Part shown: one piece after another, positions 7,422 to 16,739 of the stretch
How positions within the stretch are numbered: the first letter of the stretch is position 1
How the letters are laid out: each line of letters opens with the position of its first letter
Origin: Nocardia wallacei
GTDB lineage: Bacteria; Actinomycetota; Actinomycetes; Mycobacteriales; Mycobacteriaceae
NCBI RefSeq assembly: GCF_029869545.1
Contig: NZ_JARWQD010000106.1
Location: 1-64,000 of the forward strand
Direction: 5' to 3'
Length of the DNA stretch: 64,000 nucleotides
The notes under the pieces: model-generated
What the model saw: only the letters and a program-made list of their open reading frames with translations
What the model was told of the DNA's origin: nothing
Database searches by the model: none
Made by a program: the position numbers and the translations under genes

Positions 7422-7496
7422 CGGTCTGCCTCCTTCCTTCTTGTGATCCGAATGCTCACTGTGCACGCCAGGATGACCTCCCGGTGTGTGATCCCC

Positions 7497-7535
7497 ACCC
7501 TACGGGTGCGTTACACAACCGCACAACCTATTTTT
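7497..7535 (-). promoter_or_regulatory. WhiB7-type autoregulated promoter
   Basis: Read on the minus strand: an A/T block (AAAAATA, 7535-7529), two G residues, a -35 hexamer TTGTGC (7526-7521), an 18-base spacer, and a -10 hexamer TAGGGT (7502-7497). An A/T-rich block touching a TTGT-type -35 is the arrangement described for WhiB7-activated promoters, including whiB7 itself. It overlaps the last codon of uvrD2 and would give a leader of about 530 bases. Confidence 0.65.
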
Positions 7536-9711
7536 CACCTGCAGTTTTATGGTCTTGCGCACGCGCGCGCGATCGGACTATCGCTAGTACGTCCGCGCCG
7601 AACCGGCCGAGCTTCTTGGCCCCGATGCCGGGGATCGCCACCAGCGCGCGGTCGTCGGCGGGTAGTTGCTCGGCGATAGCGGTCAGCGTGGTGTCGCTGA
7701 AGACCACGAAGTGCGGGACCGACAGCTCGTCGGCCTTCTCCTGCCGCCACTCCTGCAGCGCGGCCAGCAGGCCGGAGTCGATCTCGGCGGGGCAGCGCGA
7801 GCACCGGCCGAGCATGGTCGACTTGGTGCCCAGCAGCGGGCGACCGCAGACGCGGCAGGTCGGATGCCGGCGGCGGCGCGGGTCGCCGGTGGGCCGGGCG
7901 ATGCGCGAGGCCGGGGACTCCTCGGGCACCAGATCGTTGAGGAATCGGCTGCGGCGGCGCGTGCGGCGCCCACCCTCGCTGCGCGACAGTGCCCACGACA
8001 GCTGCAGATGTTCGCGGGCGCGGGTGACGCCCACATACAACAGCCGCCGCTCCTCCTCGAGGGCCGCCTCGTCGGCGACCGTGCCGCCGTCGCCGAGCAC
8101 GTGGGCGATGGGCAGGGTGCCGTCGGCGAGGCCGACCAGGAATACCGCATCCCACTCCAGGCCCTTCGCGGCGTGCAGCGAGGCCAGCGTGACGCCCTGC
8201 ACGGTGGGTGGATGGCGCGCCTCGGCGCGGGTGGCGAGCTCGCGCAGCAGACCGCCCAGGTCGAGGGCCGGGTCGTGGGCGGAGACCTCCTCGGTGAGCT
8301 GCACCAGCGCCGTCAGCGAGGCCCAGCGCTCCCGGGCCTGGGCGCCGCTGGGCTCGGTGGCGGTGAGGCCGAGGCGGCCCAGGGCGGCCCGGACCAGGCT
8401 GACCAGTTCGGCACCGCGGGCGTCGGGCAGGTCGTCGCGGGCGGCGGTCTGGCGCAGTGCCTGGATCGCCTGCCGGACCTCGGTGCGCTGGAAGAAGCCC
8501 TCGCCCCCGCGCACCTGATACGGAATCTCGGCCTCGGTGAGCGCCTGCTCGTATGCCTCGGACTGCGCGTTGATCCGGTACAGCACGGCGATCTCGCCCG
8601 CGGGGACGCCCTTGCCGATGAGGCGGGCGATGGCCTTGGCGACGGCGAGGGCCTCGGCCGGTTCGTCGTCGTATTCGGCGAACGACGGCTCGGGGCCGTC
8701 GGGGCGCTGGCCGATCAACTGCAGCCGGGTGCCCGCGATGCGGCCCCGGGCGGCGCCGATCACCCGGTTGGCCAGCGAGACCACCTGCGGGGTGGAGCGG
8801 TAGTCGCGCTCCAGCCGGACCACGGTCGCGTCGGGGAAGCGGCGCGAGAAGTCCAGCAGATGGCCGGGGGTGGCGCCGGTGAACGAATAGATGGTCTGGT
8901 TGGCGTCGCCGACGACGGTGAGGTCGTCGCGGTCGCCGAGCCAGGCGTCGAGCACGCGCTGCTGCAGCGGCGTGACGTCCTGGTACTCGTCGACGACGAA
9001 ACAGCGATAGCGGCCGCGGAACTCCTCGGCGACCGAGGCATAGTCCTCCAGCGCGGCGGCGGTGTGCAGCAGCAGGTCGTCGAAGTCGAGCAGCAGGCCC
9101 TCGGCGGTGCTCTTCAGCTGCTCGTAGCCGCTGTACACGGCGGCGACCTTGCCCGCCTCGTACGGGATCTCGCGCCGGAGGCGGGCCGCGGTCGCCGCGT
9201 AATCCTCGGGCGCGACCAGCGACGCCTTGGCCCACTCGATCTCCCCGGCCAGGTCGCGCAGGCTCTCCGTACTGGTGGGCAGCCCGGCCCGGCCCGCCGC
9301 CTGCGCGACGATCGGGAATTTGCTGTCGATCAGCTTCCACGGCACATCGCCGACGATCTGCGGCCAGAAATACCGCAGCTGCCGCAGGGCCGCGGCGTGA
9401 AAGGTGCGCGCCTGCACCGTATTCGCCTCACCACCGAGCCCGAGCCCGCGCAGCCGGCTGCGCAGCTCCCCCGCCGCCCGCGCGGTGAAGGTGACCGCCA
9501 GCACCTGATCGGCGCGCACGTGCCCGGCCGACACCAGATGCGCGATGCGATGGGTGATGGTGCGCGTCTTGCCGGTGCCCGCACCCGCCAGCACGCAGAC
9601 GGGCCCGCGCGGCGCGGTGACGGCGGCCGCCTGTTCGGGATCGAGGCCGTCGAGCCGGAGCGAGGGCGATGTGGTCGGCGCGGGCACGGGCTCCATCATG
9701 ACAGTGCCCAC
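7528..9711 (-). CDS. uvrD2: ATP-dependent DNA helicase UvrD2
   Basis: A 727-residue superfamily-1 3'-5' helicase matching actinobacterial UvrD2. Walker A AGAGTGKT (42-49), motif II VVDEYQD, motif [16 protein letters not shown], motif [13 protein letters not shown], motif [21 protein letters not shown] and motif [13 protein letters not shown] are all present. The C-terminus has the tetracysteine segment ([10 protein letters not shown]...CSRC) and an HRDC domain (last ~75 residues), the features that separate UvrD2 from UvrD1. It unwinds DNA in repair and is essential in M. tuberculosis. GTG at 9711 is used; an ATG four codons later (9699) is an alternative. It is 36 bases downstream of a MarR gene, probably co-transcribed with it. 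Confidence 0.95.
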   Translation of the reverse strand: MGTVMMEPVPAPTTSPSLRLDGLDPEQAAAVTAPRGPVCVLAGAGTGKTRTITHRIAHLVSAGHVRADQVLAVTFTARAAGELRSRLRGLGLGGEANTVQARTFHAAALRQLRYFWPQIVGDVPWKLIDSKFPIVAQAAGRAGLPTSTESLRDLAGEIEWAKASLVAPEDYAATAARLRREIPYEAGKVAAVYSGYEQLKSTAEGLLLDFDDLLLHTAAALEDYASVAEEFRGRYRCFVVDEYQDVTPLQQRVLDAWLGDRDDLTVVGDANQTIYSFTGATPGHLLDFSRRFPDATVVRLERDYRSTPQVVSLANRVIGAARGRIAGTRLQLIGQRPDGPEPSFAEYDDEPAEALAVAKAIARLIGKGVPAGEIAVLYRINAQSEAYEQALTEAEIPYQVRGGEGFFQRTEVRQAIQALRQTAARDDLPDARGAELVSLVRAALGRLGLTATEPSGAQARERWASLTALVQLTEEVSAHDPALDLGGLLRELATRAEARHPPTVQGVTLASLHAAKGLEWDAVFLVGLADGTLPIAHVLGDGGTVADEAALEEERRLLYVGVTRAREHLQLSWALSRSEGGRRTRRRSRFLNDLVPEESPASRIARPTGDPRRRRHPTCRVCGRPLLGTKSTMLGRCSRCPAEIDSGLLAALQEWRQEKADELSVPHFVVFSDTTLTAIAEQLPADDRALVAIPGIGAKKLGRFGADVLAIVRSRARAQDHKTAGEK

Positions 9712-9747
9712 CGACAGACCGCGGACGCCGTCTCCCGGGCGAGGGTC

Positions 9748-10203
9748 TCAGCGGTCACGCAGGCGGCGCAGCAGACCGGTGCATCGCGAGACCTCGTCAC
9801 CGAGCGTCCCGAAGAACTCGCCGTCGCACGCCTCGACCGCCACGATGGCCCGATCCGCCAGGGCCACACCGGCTTTCGTCGGGACCAGCGCTTTCGCGCG
9901 CCGGTCGTGCGGATGCTCGCGGCGCTGCACCAGCCCCTTGCGCTCCAGCGCCCGCAGCACCTGGGAGGTCATCATCGGATCGGTGGCGGCGTGGGCGGCG
10001 ATATCGCGCTGCATCACCGGCTCACCGCCCGAGCTGTCGGCCAGCCGGATGAGCGAAGCCAGCAGCACGAATTGCACATGGGTGAGGCCGAACGGGGCCA
10101 GCGCCGCGCGCTGAGCCGCCTGCCAGCGGTTGGTCACCTGCCACAGCAGCAGGCCCGGGCTGTCGTCGGCATGCTCGAATTCGGTACGCACTCGATGCCT
10201 CAC
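9748..10203 (-). CDS. MarR-family transcriptional regulator
   Basis: A 151-residue winged-helix regulator. It shows the MarR core: LLLWQVTNRWQAAQRAALAPFGLTHVQFVLLASL, then the recognition region RDIAAHAATDPMMTSQVLRALERKGLVQRREHPHDRRAKALVPTKAG including the conserved DxRxK wing. GTG at 10203 is selected because upstream codons lack family similarity and it gives the normal MarR length. It is divergent from the mycoredoxin gene (gap 79 bases) and lies just upstream of uvrD2 on the same strand. This gene is not present in the M. tuberculosis block. MarR proteins typically sense phenolics or oxidants; the effector is unknown. Confidence 0.85.
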   Translation of the reverse strand: MRHRVRTEFEHADDSPGLLLWQVTNRWQAAQRAALAPFGLTHVQFVLLASLIRLADSSGGEPVMQRDIAAHAATDPMMTSQVLRALERKGLVQRREHPHDRRAKALVPTKAGVALADRAIVAVEACDGEFFGTLGDEVSRCTGLLRRLRDR

Positions 10204-10282
10204 GCGCCGACCATAGCCCGCGAGGTCGCGAAATCGCGCAGTTGCGGGAACAGGTTCGGCGCCGGCGATGTTGAATGCATGC

Positions 10283-10534
10283 GTGACAGCTACCGACCTG
10301 ACCATGTACTCGACGACCTGGTGCGGATACTGCCGCCGCCTCAAGAAGCAGCTCGAGGAGGCGGGCATCACCTACACCGAGATCGATATCGAGCAGGATC
10401 CCGCTTCCGCCGAGTTCGTCGGCAGCGTCAACGGCGGCAACCACGTGGTGCCGACCGTGAAATACGCCGACGGCTCCACCGCCACCAACCCGAGCCTGGC
10501 TCAGGTGAAGCAGGCGCTGGCGGCCATCGCCTGA
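10283..10534 (+). CDS. mrx1: Mycoredoxin-1
   Basis: An 83-residue glutaredoxin-fold protein with the CGYC active site and the conserved VGSVNGGNHVVPTVKYADGST stretch, nearly the same as mycobacterial Mrx1. It reduces mycothiol-protein mixed disulfides, using mycothiol and mycothione reductase as the electron source in the cytoplasm. GTG at 10283 matches the mycobacterial N-terminus; an in-frame ATG five codons upstream (10268) is possible. Convergent with nudC, whose stop is only 4 bases away; same location as Rv3198A. Confidence 0.93.
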   Translation: MTATDLTMYSTTWCGYCRRLKKQLEEAGITYTEIDIEQDPASAEFVGSVNGGNHVVPTVKYADGSTATNPSLAQVKQALAAIA

Positions 10535-10538
10535 GCGG

Positions 10539-11462
10539 TTACCGCGCCGCCCATGCCTCGACGATGCTGCGCGCGATCGAGATGGAGCCCGGCAGGAACA
10601 GCCGCTGCTGCGCCACCGCATCGGAGGTTCCGGTCGGCGCTCCCCACGCACCCGAGGCCAGGGCCTGGCGCACCTCGTCGCGGGTGAACCAGTAGCCCTC
10701 GGCGATCTCGCCGTCGGCGAAGACGAGCGGCTGCTCCGGATCGGCGACCGCGGCGAAGCCGAGCATCAGCGAGCGCGGCAGCGGCCACGGCTGGCTGCCC
10801 AGATAGCGGATGTCGTGCACATCGACGCCGACCTCCTCGCGGATCTCGCGCTGCACGCACCGCTCCAGCGACTCCCCCGCCTCGACGAATCCGGCCAGCA
10901 GCGAGAACATCTTCTCCGGCCAGGTGTGCTGGCGGGCCAGCAGCACGCGGTCACCGCCGTCGTGCACCAGGCAGATCACCGCCGGATCGATGCGGGGGAA
11001 CTCCTCGTGCCCGGCCTCGCTGACCCGGGTCCAGCCGCCGCTGGCCGGGGTGGTCGCGGTGCCGTCGGCGGCGCTGAAGCGCGCCCGGTCGTGCCAGTTC
11101 AGCAGTGCCAGCGCGGTGGACAGGATGCCGAGGGTGACGTCGTCGAGGTGCAGGGCGCTGCCGACCACCCGCAGGTCCATCAGCGTGCCGTCGAGTTCGT
11201 TGTCGCGCACCGCCCAGAGGTGGTGGCCGCCGTCGACGCCGAGGAACACCGCCTCCGGAACCGGTTCGGCCGCCAGCGTCGTCGCCGGTTCCAGCAGAAT
11301 CGTCCCGCCGTCGATGCGCACCTGACCGCGCCGGTTCATGCGCAGCAGCCGCGCGCCCGGCCAGCCCTCCTTCAGCGCCTGTTCGTCCGAACGCAGCTCC
11401 TCGGCACGATCGAGCGCGGAACGCGACAGCAGCGGAACGTCTTTGAGCTGAAAACCTGACAC
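10539..11462 (-). CDS. nudC: NADH pyrophosphatase / RNA decapping hydrolase NudC
   Basis: A 307-residue NudC-type Nudix hydrolase that cleaves NAD(H) to NMN(H) and AMP and, in bacteria, can remove NAD caps from RNA. The Nudix box GFVEAGESLERCVQREIREEVGV is intact, and the NudC-specific SQPWP motif follows (SQPWPLPRS). The usual motif is SQPWPFP; the Phe-to-Leu change here is odd. The zinc-ribbon cysteines of E. coli NudC are missing between the domains (NWHDRARFSAADG region), as in mycobacterial homologues. GTG at 11462 gives an N-terminus (GFQLKDVPLLSRSALDR) like mycobacterial NudC. It starts 43 bases after the potassium-channel gene, same strand, likely one operon. Confidence 0.93.
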   Translation of the reverse strand: MSGFQLKDVPLLSRSALDRAEELRSDEQALKEGWPGARLLRMNRRGQVRIDGGTILLEPATTLAAEPVPEAVFLGVDGGHHLWAVRDNELDGTLMDLRVVGSALHLDDVTLGILSTALALLNWHDRARFSAADGTATTPASGGWTRVSEAGHEEFPRIDPAVICLVHDGGDRVLLARQHTWPEKMFSLLAGFVEAGESLERCVQREIREEVGVDVHDIRYLGSQPWPLPRSLMLGFAAVADPEQPLVFADGEIAEGYWFTRDEVRQALASGAWGAPTGTSDAVAQQRLFLPGSISIARSIVEAWAAR

Positions 11463-11505
11463 GCTCCCGAGGGTATCCGGCGGGAGCGACGGGAGCGGCG
11501 CCGGA

Positions 11506-12573
11506 CTACTTGTGCGCGCGGCGCACGTAGAGCAGCCGGTCACCGGCCTCGAGCGCGTCCACCTCGGGCTCGTCGACCCGGATCAGATCGCCGCCGCGGA
11601 CCACACCCAGCACGATGTCGCGCAGATGCCGGGGCGAACCGCCCACCTCGTCCGGCTCCACCTCGCGTTCGGCGATGGCGAATCCCGCCTCGGGGGTGAG
11701 CAGGTCCTCGACCATGTCGACCACCTTCGGGGTGGTGGTGGCGATGCCCAGCAGCCGCCCCGCGGTCTCCGAGGACACCACCACCGAATCGGCGCCGGAC
11801 TGGCGCAGCAGGTGGATGTTCTCCGCCTCCCGGATCGAGGCGACGATCTTGGCCTTCTGATTCAGTTCCCGGGCGGTGAGGGTCACCAGCACCGCGGTGT
11901 CGTCGCGGTTGGCGGCGATCACCACCGACGACGCGTGCTGCAGCCCGGCCAGCTTCAGCACGTCGGACTGGGTGGCCGAGCCGTGCACGGTCACCAGGCC
12001 CGCCGTGGCCGCCCGCTCGAGCGCCACCTGGTCGGTGTCGACGACGACGATGTCGCCGGGCTGCACGCCGTCGCCCAGCATCGCGTCGACGGCGGTGCGG
12101 CCCTTCGTCCCGTATCCGACCACCACGGTGTGATTGCGCACCCTGTGCCTCCATCGCTGAATCTTGAACGCCTGCCGGGACCGCTCGGTCAGCACCTGCA
12201 GCGTGGTGCCGACCAGCACGATCAGAAAGAGCACCCGCAGCGGCGTGACCACGAGGATATTGACCAGTCTGGCCTGCGGGGTGGCGGGCGTGATGTCGCC
12301 GTATCCGGTGGTCGACAGCGAGACCGTCGAGTAGTACGCCGCGTCCAGCAGGGACAGGTCGCTGCCCTGGTTGTCGTGATATCCGTCGCGGCCGACATAC
12401 ACCACCAAGGTCGCGGTGAACAGCAACGTGATCGCGAATACCACGCGACGGGCCAGCGAAACCCAAGGGCTGGTTTGGATTTCCGGGATGCGCAGAATTC
12501 CGACCAGGGCATAGTCGGGGCGGTCTGTCAGACGACGTAGGCCGCGCGACGCCTCATCGAACACGGGAACCAC
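11506..12573 (-). CDS. Two-pore-domain-type K+ channel with RCK (TrkA-N) domain (Rv3200c-like)
   Basis: A 355-residue ion channel subunit. Residues 42-62 form the first membrane helix, a pore loop carries the selectivity filter TTGYGD (88-93), and a second helix spans ~104-124. The cytoplasmic part begins with HTVVVGYGTKGRTAVDAML, an RCK/TrkA-N Rossmann domain, followed by a TrkA-C-like region ending GDLIRVDEPEVDALEAGDRLLYV. The homotetramer would conduct potassium, gated by nucleotide or ions. GTG at 12573 is preceded by AGGA; GTG at 12564 is an alternative. Upstream of nudC and probably co-transcribed. Counterpart of M. tuberculosis Rv3200c. Confidence 0.9.
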   Translation of the reverse strand: MVPVFDEASRGLRRLTDRPDYALVGILRIPEIQTSPWVSLARRVVFAITLLFTATLVVYVGRDGYHDNQGSDLSLLDAAYYSTVSLSTTGYGDITPATPQARLVNILVVTPLRVLFLIVLVGTTLQVLTERSRQAFKIQRWRHRVRNHTVVVGYGTKGRTAVDAMLGDGVQPGDIVVVDTDQVALERAATAGLVTVHGSATQSDVLKLAGLQHASSVVIAANRDDTAVLVTLTARELNQKAKIVASIREAENIHLLRQSGADSVVVSSETAGRLLGIATTTPKVVDMVEDLLTPEAGFAIAEREVEPDEVGGSPRHLRDIVLGVVRGGDLIRVDEPEVDALEAGDRLLYVRRAHK

Positions 12574-12658
12574 CGATCCTGTCGTGCACCACGGAACCGC
12601 AGCGTACCGGTCCGGCGCGGACTCGACGCGGTGGCGCGCGAATGCGACAGTGATCGGT

Positions 12659-13048
12659 ATGGACGACACTCGCGCCCGGCAGCGCCGCCGGTATCTGCTG
12701 ACCGCTCTGCTGTTCGGTTCCGGCGTGCTGCATTTCGCGGCGCCGAAGCCGTTCGACTCGATCGTGCCGCGCGCGCTGCCCGGCCGGGCCCGCACCTACA
12801 CCTACTGGTCGGGCGCCGCGGAACTCGGCGTGGCGACCGCGCTGGCGATTCCGCGCACGCGGCGGCTCGGCGGCCGGTTGGCGGCGTTGCTGTTCATCGC
12901 GGTATTCCCGGCAAATGTGCAGTTCACCGCCGACAGCCTGCGCAACCCGAAGGCGTCGCTGCCGGTCAAGCTGGTGTCGGTGCTGCGCCTGCCGCTGCAG
13001 GCCCCGCTGGTCACGCAGGCGCTGCGGGTGAGCCGGGACGCGAGCTGA
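12659..13048 (+). CDS. DoxX/MauE-like small integral membrane protein
   Basis: A 129-residue protein with four predicted membrane helices (around residues 11-28, 50-67, 73-91 and 102-118). The pattern LLTALLFGSGVLHFAAPKPFDSIVPRALPGRARTYTYWSGAAELGVATALAIP is typical of the DoxX-like family, where GxxHF and the SGxxEL motif recur. Function of this subfamily is unclear; redox or membrane-integrity roles are known for some DoxX proteins. ATG at 12659 has no strong ribosome site. It lies divergently beside the K+ channel gene and is absent from the M. tuberculosis block. Confidence 0.8.
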   Translation: MDDTRARQRRRYLLTALLFGSGVLHFAAPKPFDSIVPRALPGRARTYTYWSGAAELGVATALAIPRTRRLGGRLAALLFIAVFPANVQFTADSLRNPKASLPVKLVSVLRLPLQAPLVTQALRVSRDAS

Positions 13049-13115
13049 GCGGCCTCAGGTCCCGAGCCGCAGGACGGCGGCGAATCCAGGAGGACGTTCT
13101 CGCGAGCGATGCCGC

Positions 13116-16100
13116 TCAGTCCGATTCGTCCGGTGGGGTGGACCAGGCCGGGGCGGCGGTGTCGATCAGGGCGGTGAGTTCCTCCGGGCCCGGCAGGCGC
13201 GGCGGGGCGATGGTGTGGCCGGTGCGGACGTAATGGAATGCGGCGCCTACCTTTTCGAGGATCTCGTGCTCGTCGGCGCCGGTGCGGGCGGCCAGCAGGC
13301 GAGCCCAGGCCAGGCGGTAGACCGCCAGCTGCATCTGCACCGCGGGCTCCTCGGCGCGGGTCGGCGCGGCGCCGGTCTTCCAGTCCACCACCAGCCAGCG
13401 GCCGCCGGGTTCGGCGAACACCGCATCCATGCGGCCGCGAATCAGGGTGCCCGCGAGGGAGGTTTCGAACGCCACCTCCACCTCCACCGGGTTGCGGTCG
13501 GCCCACGGCGAGGACAGGAACGCCTCCTGCAGGCGGACCAGGTCGGCGTCGGCGGTGCCGCTGTCGGCCGCGCCGGGCAGGTCGTCCATCCCGAGCAGCC
13601 GGGTCGCGCCGAACCACTGCTGGATCCAGGCGTGAAACGCGGTGCCGCGCCGGGCGAACGGGCTCGGCGGGTACGGCAGCGGGCGGCGCAGCCGGGCGGC
13701 CAGTTTCGCCGGATCGGCCCGCAGGTCGACCAGGGCCGTGGCGGGGAGCTGACCGGGCAGCTCCACCTCGCGGACCCTGTCGTCGGCGGCGAAGTGCTCC
13801 ACGAGCAGGGCGTCGACATCGGCCGCCCAGCCCTCCGGGTCGTCGTCGGGATCCGGTGTGGCGCTGTCTGTTTCGTCGAACAGTGACAGCTGCCCGGTCG
13901 GCTCGGTGGCGGCAGCGGCGGGCTCCCCGTCCCGCAGTGCGGCGCGGACCAGGCCCGCCCCCTCCTGAACCGCGGTGCGGCGCTTGCCCAAAGGGTCGCG
14001 GGGCCAGTCGGCGGAGGCCGGGTTGTCGGTGAACGGGTTCACCGCGTCGGCGGCGGGCGGGTCGGCCCAGTGGTCGATGCGGACCGTCGCGGCGAGGGTG
14101 GAGCCGGGGTCCTCGACGGGACGCTTCAGATCCAGCAGGAAGTCGGACGGGCCCTTGGGGGTCGTGCCGGTCTCCGCCCAGTGATGGGCCGAAACGAACA
14201 GGGCGCGTTCGGTTCTGGTGAGCGCGACGTAGAACAGGCGCCGCTCCTCGTCGAGCCGACGCCGATTCAGCGCGTCCTTGTGCTGCTTGATGGCCCGGTC
14301 GAGGTCGCTGCGGTCGTAGAGGTCCGACAGATCCAGCACCGGAACGCCGTCACCGGCCGGAGCGGCATCCGGTGTCGCCTCCGCGCGATCGGCGGGCGCC
14401 GCGTCGCGCTGCCGGTCGCCGCGGAGCGAGGTCGGCAGTTCGGCCAGCGCGCCCAGCCAGGTACCCGCCGCGGCGCCGGAGGGGAATACGCCGCGCACCA
14501 CGTGCGGCACCGCCACCACCTCCCATTCCAGGCCCTTGGCGGCATGCACGGTCAGCACCTGCACGCGGTCGCGGGCGACCTCGACTTCGCCCGGCTCCAA
14601 ACCGTTCTCGACCTCCTCGGCCGCGGCCAGGAACGACAGCAGCCCGGGCAGGGAGGCGCGGTGATCGCTCGCGTATCCGGCGACCACCTCGGCGAAGGCG
14701 TCCAGGTGCTCGCGGCCCGCCCCACCACCGGCCGAGGCGCGCCGGGCCTGCGTCTCCACGCCCACGCCGATCGTGCGCTCCACATCGGCGACCAGCTCCG
14801 GCAGCGACTGCCCGCCACGCTCGCGCAGTCCGGCCAGTTCCCGGCCGAGGTCGACGATACGCTGGTACCCGGTGTCCGAATACTGTTCGGCCGCACCGGG
14901 ATCGGCGATGGCGTCGGCGAGACCGGCCTTCTCGGCGGGTTCCGGCGCGACCGCGCGCAGCGCATCGGCCAGGCCCGCCGAGTCGGTGATCGCGGGCGCC
15001 TGCTCGGGTGGTTTGTTGATCGACAGGTCACGGGCCCGGCGAGACAGCGCGGCCAGATCCGTGACGCCCAGGCGCCAGCGGGCTCCGGTGAGGATGCGCA
15101 TGGCGGCGCTACCCGCCGCCGGGTCGGCGATCAGGCGCAGCGTGGCCACGACATCGGCGACCTCCGGGGTGGCGAGCAGCCCACCCAGACCGACGATCTC
15201 CACCGGTAATCCGCGCTCGCGCAGGGCCTCCGCCAAAGGCGCGGCATCGGCATTGCGGCGCACCAGCACCGCGGAGGTGGGCGGCGGCACCCCGGCGTCG
15301 GCGCGCGCCTCCCATTCGGCCGCGATCCGCTCGGCGACCCAGTCCCGTTCCCCGGCAACGGTTTCGGTGAGCGCCAGCGCAACGGTGCCCGGGGTGGCAT
15401 CCGGCCGCGGTCGCAGCGCATCCACGCTCACCCCGGTGTGCCGCAGCGGTTCCGCCACCAGATTCGCCAGCTCCAGCGCCTCGGGCGGATTCCGCCAGCT
15501 GGTGAGCAGCGGCAGGATCGGCGCGAGAACGCCCGGCGCACTGGGGAAATCGGTCGCGAACCGCGGCAGGTTCGCCGCCGAGGCACCACGCCACCCATAG
15601 ATGGACTGCATGGGGTCACCCACCGCCGTCACCGCCAGCCGCGCACCGGCACCCAGCACGCCCACATCCCCACCGCCCACACCCACCCCCGAACCCACCC
15701 CAACCGCACCCCCAGCGCCTCCAGCACGCTCATCCCCGGGGTCTCCGGTACGTCCACCCTCGGTATTTCCGGCGTGGTTTTGGCCGGAAACCGGCTGGAA
15801 TGCCTCTGTCCCCTCGCGGCCGTGGGCGCTGTCGAGGTCGCCGAACAGCGCGGCCAGGAGGATGCGCTGGGCGTGGCCGGTGTCCTGGTATTCGTCGAGC
15901 AGGACCAGGCGGAAGCGGTCGCGCTCGGCGGCGCCGACCTCCGGATGTTCGGCGGCGAGGCGGGCGGCCAGCGACATCTGGGCGCCGAAGTCCAGGGCGC
16001 CGCGGCGGCGCAGCTCGTCACCCAGGCGGCGCACGAGCGGCAGCAGCGCCACCCGCTCGTGCTGCGTCTCGAGGATGCCGAGCAGTTCCTGGCTCGGGCC

Positions 16101-16739
16101 GCCGCGCTGGCGCGGGCCGCGGGGCAGCGTCAGGATCAGCTTCTCCAGCTCGGTGTGGGCCTCGGCCAGCTGCTCGGGCTCCACCAGGTGCTCGGCGAGC
16201 TGACCCGACAGCGCCAGCACGGCCTCGGTGACCGACACCGGGGTGCGGTCGATGTCCAGATCGCCGTCCCAGCCGGTCACCACCCGGTGGGCCAGCTGCC
16301 ACAGCTGCGTCTCGGTGAGCAGGGTCGCGTTCGGTTCCACCGGCAGCAGCAGGCCGTGCTCACCGAGCAGGCGGCCCGCGTAGGAGTGATAGGTGCTGAT
16401 CTCCGGTTCGGAGCCGGTCAGCCGGGCACGCAGCCGACCGGTCGGGTCGATCTCGCGCAGCAGCGGCGCACCGGCCAGCCGCGCGAGCCGGGTGCGTATG
16501 CGGGTCGTCAACTGCTGGGCGGCTTTTCGCGTGAACGTCAGGCCCAGCACCGCGTCGGGGACGACCAGGCCGTTGGCGACCATCCACACCACCCGCGAGG
16601 CCATCGTCTCGGTCTTCCCGGCACCCGCACCGGCCACCACCAGCGTGGGACCGGGCGGCGCCGCGATGACGGCGGCCTGCTCGTCGGTCGGCGGCGGCAG
16701 GCCGAGCGCCTCGGCCAGCTGCCACGGCGTGATCCTCAT
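13116..16739 (-). CDS. adnB: AdnB, motor-nuclease subunit of the AdnAB helicase-nuclease
   Basis: A 1207-residue UvrD-like motor fused to a RecB-type nuclease; AdnAB resects double-strand breaks in mycobacteria in place of RecBCD. Walker A AGAGAGKT (36-43), motif II LLDEYQDTGHAQR, motif III AVGDPMQSIYGWRGASAANL, motif [19 protein letters not shown] and motif VI YVALTRTERALFVSAHHW are complete. The nuclease has FHAWIQQWFG, LVVDWKTG and VQMQLAVYRLAW. The ATG at 16739 overlaps the adnA stop (ATGA). It is about 100 residues longer than the M. tuberculosis protein, largely from a Gly/Val-rich insertion between motifs II and III (about residues 300-367) that contains a copy of the dispersed hairpin element. 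Confidence 0.95.
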   Translation of the reverse strand: MRITPWQLAEALGLPPPTDEQAAVIAAPPGPTLVVAGAGAGKTETMASRVVWMVANGLVVPDAVLGLTFTRKAAQQLTTRIRTRLARLAGAPLLREIDPTGRLRARLTGSEPEISTYHSYAGRLLGEHGLLLPVEPNATLLTETQLWQLAHRVVTGWDGDLDIDRTPVSVTEAVLALSGQLAEHLVEPEQLAEAHTELEKLILTLPRGPRQRGGPSQELLGILETQHERVALLPLVRRLGDELRRRGALDFGAQMSLAARLAAEHPEVGAAERDRFRLVLLDEYQDTGHAQRILLAALFGDLDSAHGREGTEAFQPVSGQNHAGNTEGGRTGDPGDERAGGAGGAVGVGSGVGVGGGDVGVLGAGARLAVTAVGDPMQSIYGWRGASAANLPRFATDFPSAPGVLAPILPLLTSWRNPPEALELANLVAEPLRHTGVSVDALRPRPDATPGTVALALTETVAGERDWVAERIAAEWEARADAGVPPPTSAVLVRRNADAAPLAEALRERGLPVEIVGLGGLLATPEVADVVATLRLIADPAAGSAAMRILTGARWRLGVTDLAALSRRARDLSINKPPEQAPAITDSAGLADALRAVAPEPAEKAGLADAIADPGAAEQYSDTGYQRIVDLGRELAGLRERGGQSLPELVADVERTIGVGVETQARRASAGGGAGREHLDAFAEVVAGYASDHRASLPGLLSFLAAAEEVENGLEPGEVEVARDRVQVLTVHAAKGLEWEVVAVPHVVRGVFPSGAAAGTWLGALAELPTSLRGDRQRDAAPADRAEATPDAAPAGDGVPVLDLSDLYDRSDLDRAIKQHKDALNRRRLDEERRLFYVALTRTERALFVSAHHWAETGTTPKGPSDFLLDLKRPVEDPGSTLAATVRIDHWADPPAADAVNPFTDNPASADWPRDPLGKRRTAVQEGAGLVRAALRDGEPAAAATEPTGQLSLFDETDSATPDPDDDPEGWAADVDALLVEHFAADDRVREVELPGQLPATALVDLRADPAKLAARLRRPLPYPPSPFARRGTAFHAWIQQWFGATRLLGMDDLPGAADSGTADADLVRLQEAFLSSPWADRNPVEVEVAFETSLAGTLIRGRMDAVFAEPGGRWLVVDWKTGAAPTRAEEPAVQMQLAVYRLAWARLLAARTGADEHEILEKVGAAFHYVRTGHTIAPPRLPGPEELTALIDTAAPAWSTPPDESD
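15766..15790 (+). repeat. Dispersed hairpin element inside adnB
   Basis: Eight-base arms TTTCCGGC and GCCGGAAA with a 9-base loop GTGGTTTTG. It is the only coding copy, read in-frame within adnB as SGQNHAGN. The bases beside it (15640-15765) are C-rich degenerate units such as CAGCACGCTCATCCCCGG, resembling the arrays next to the copies at 53530 and 62967. Confidence 0.75.
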
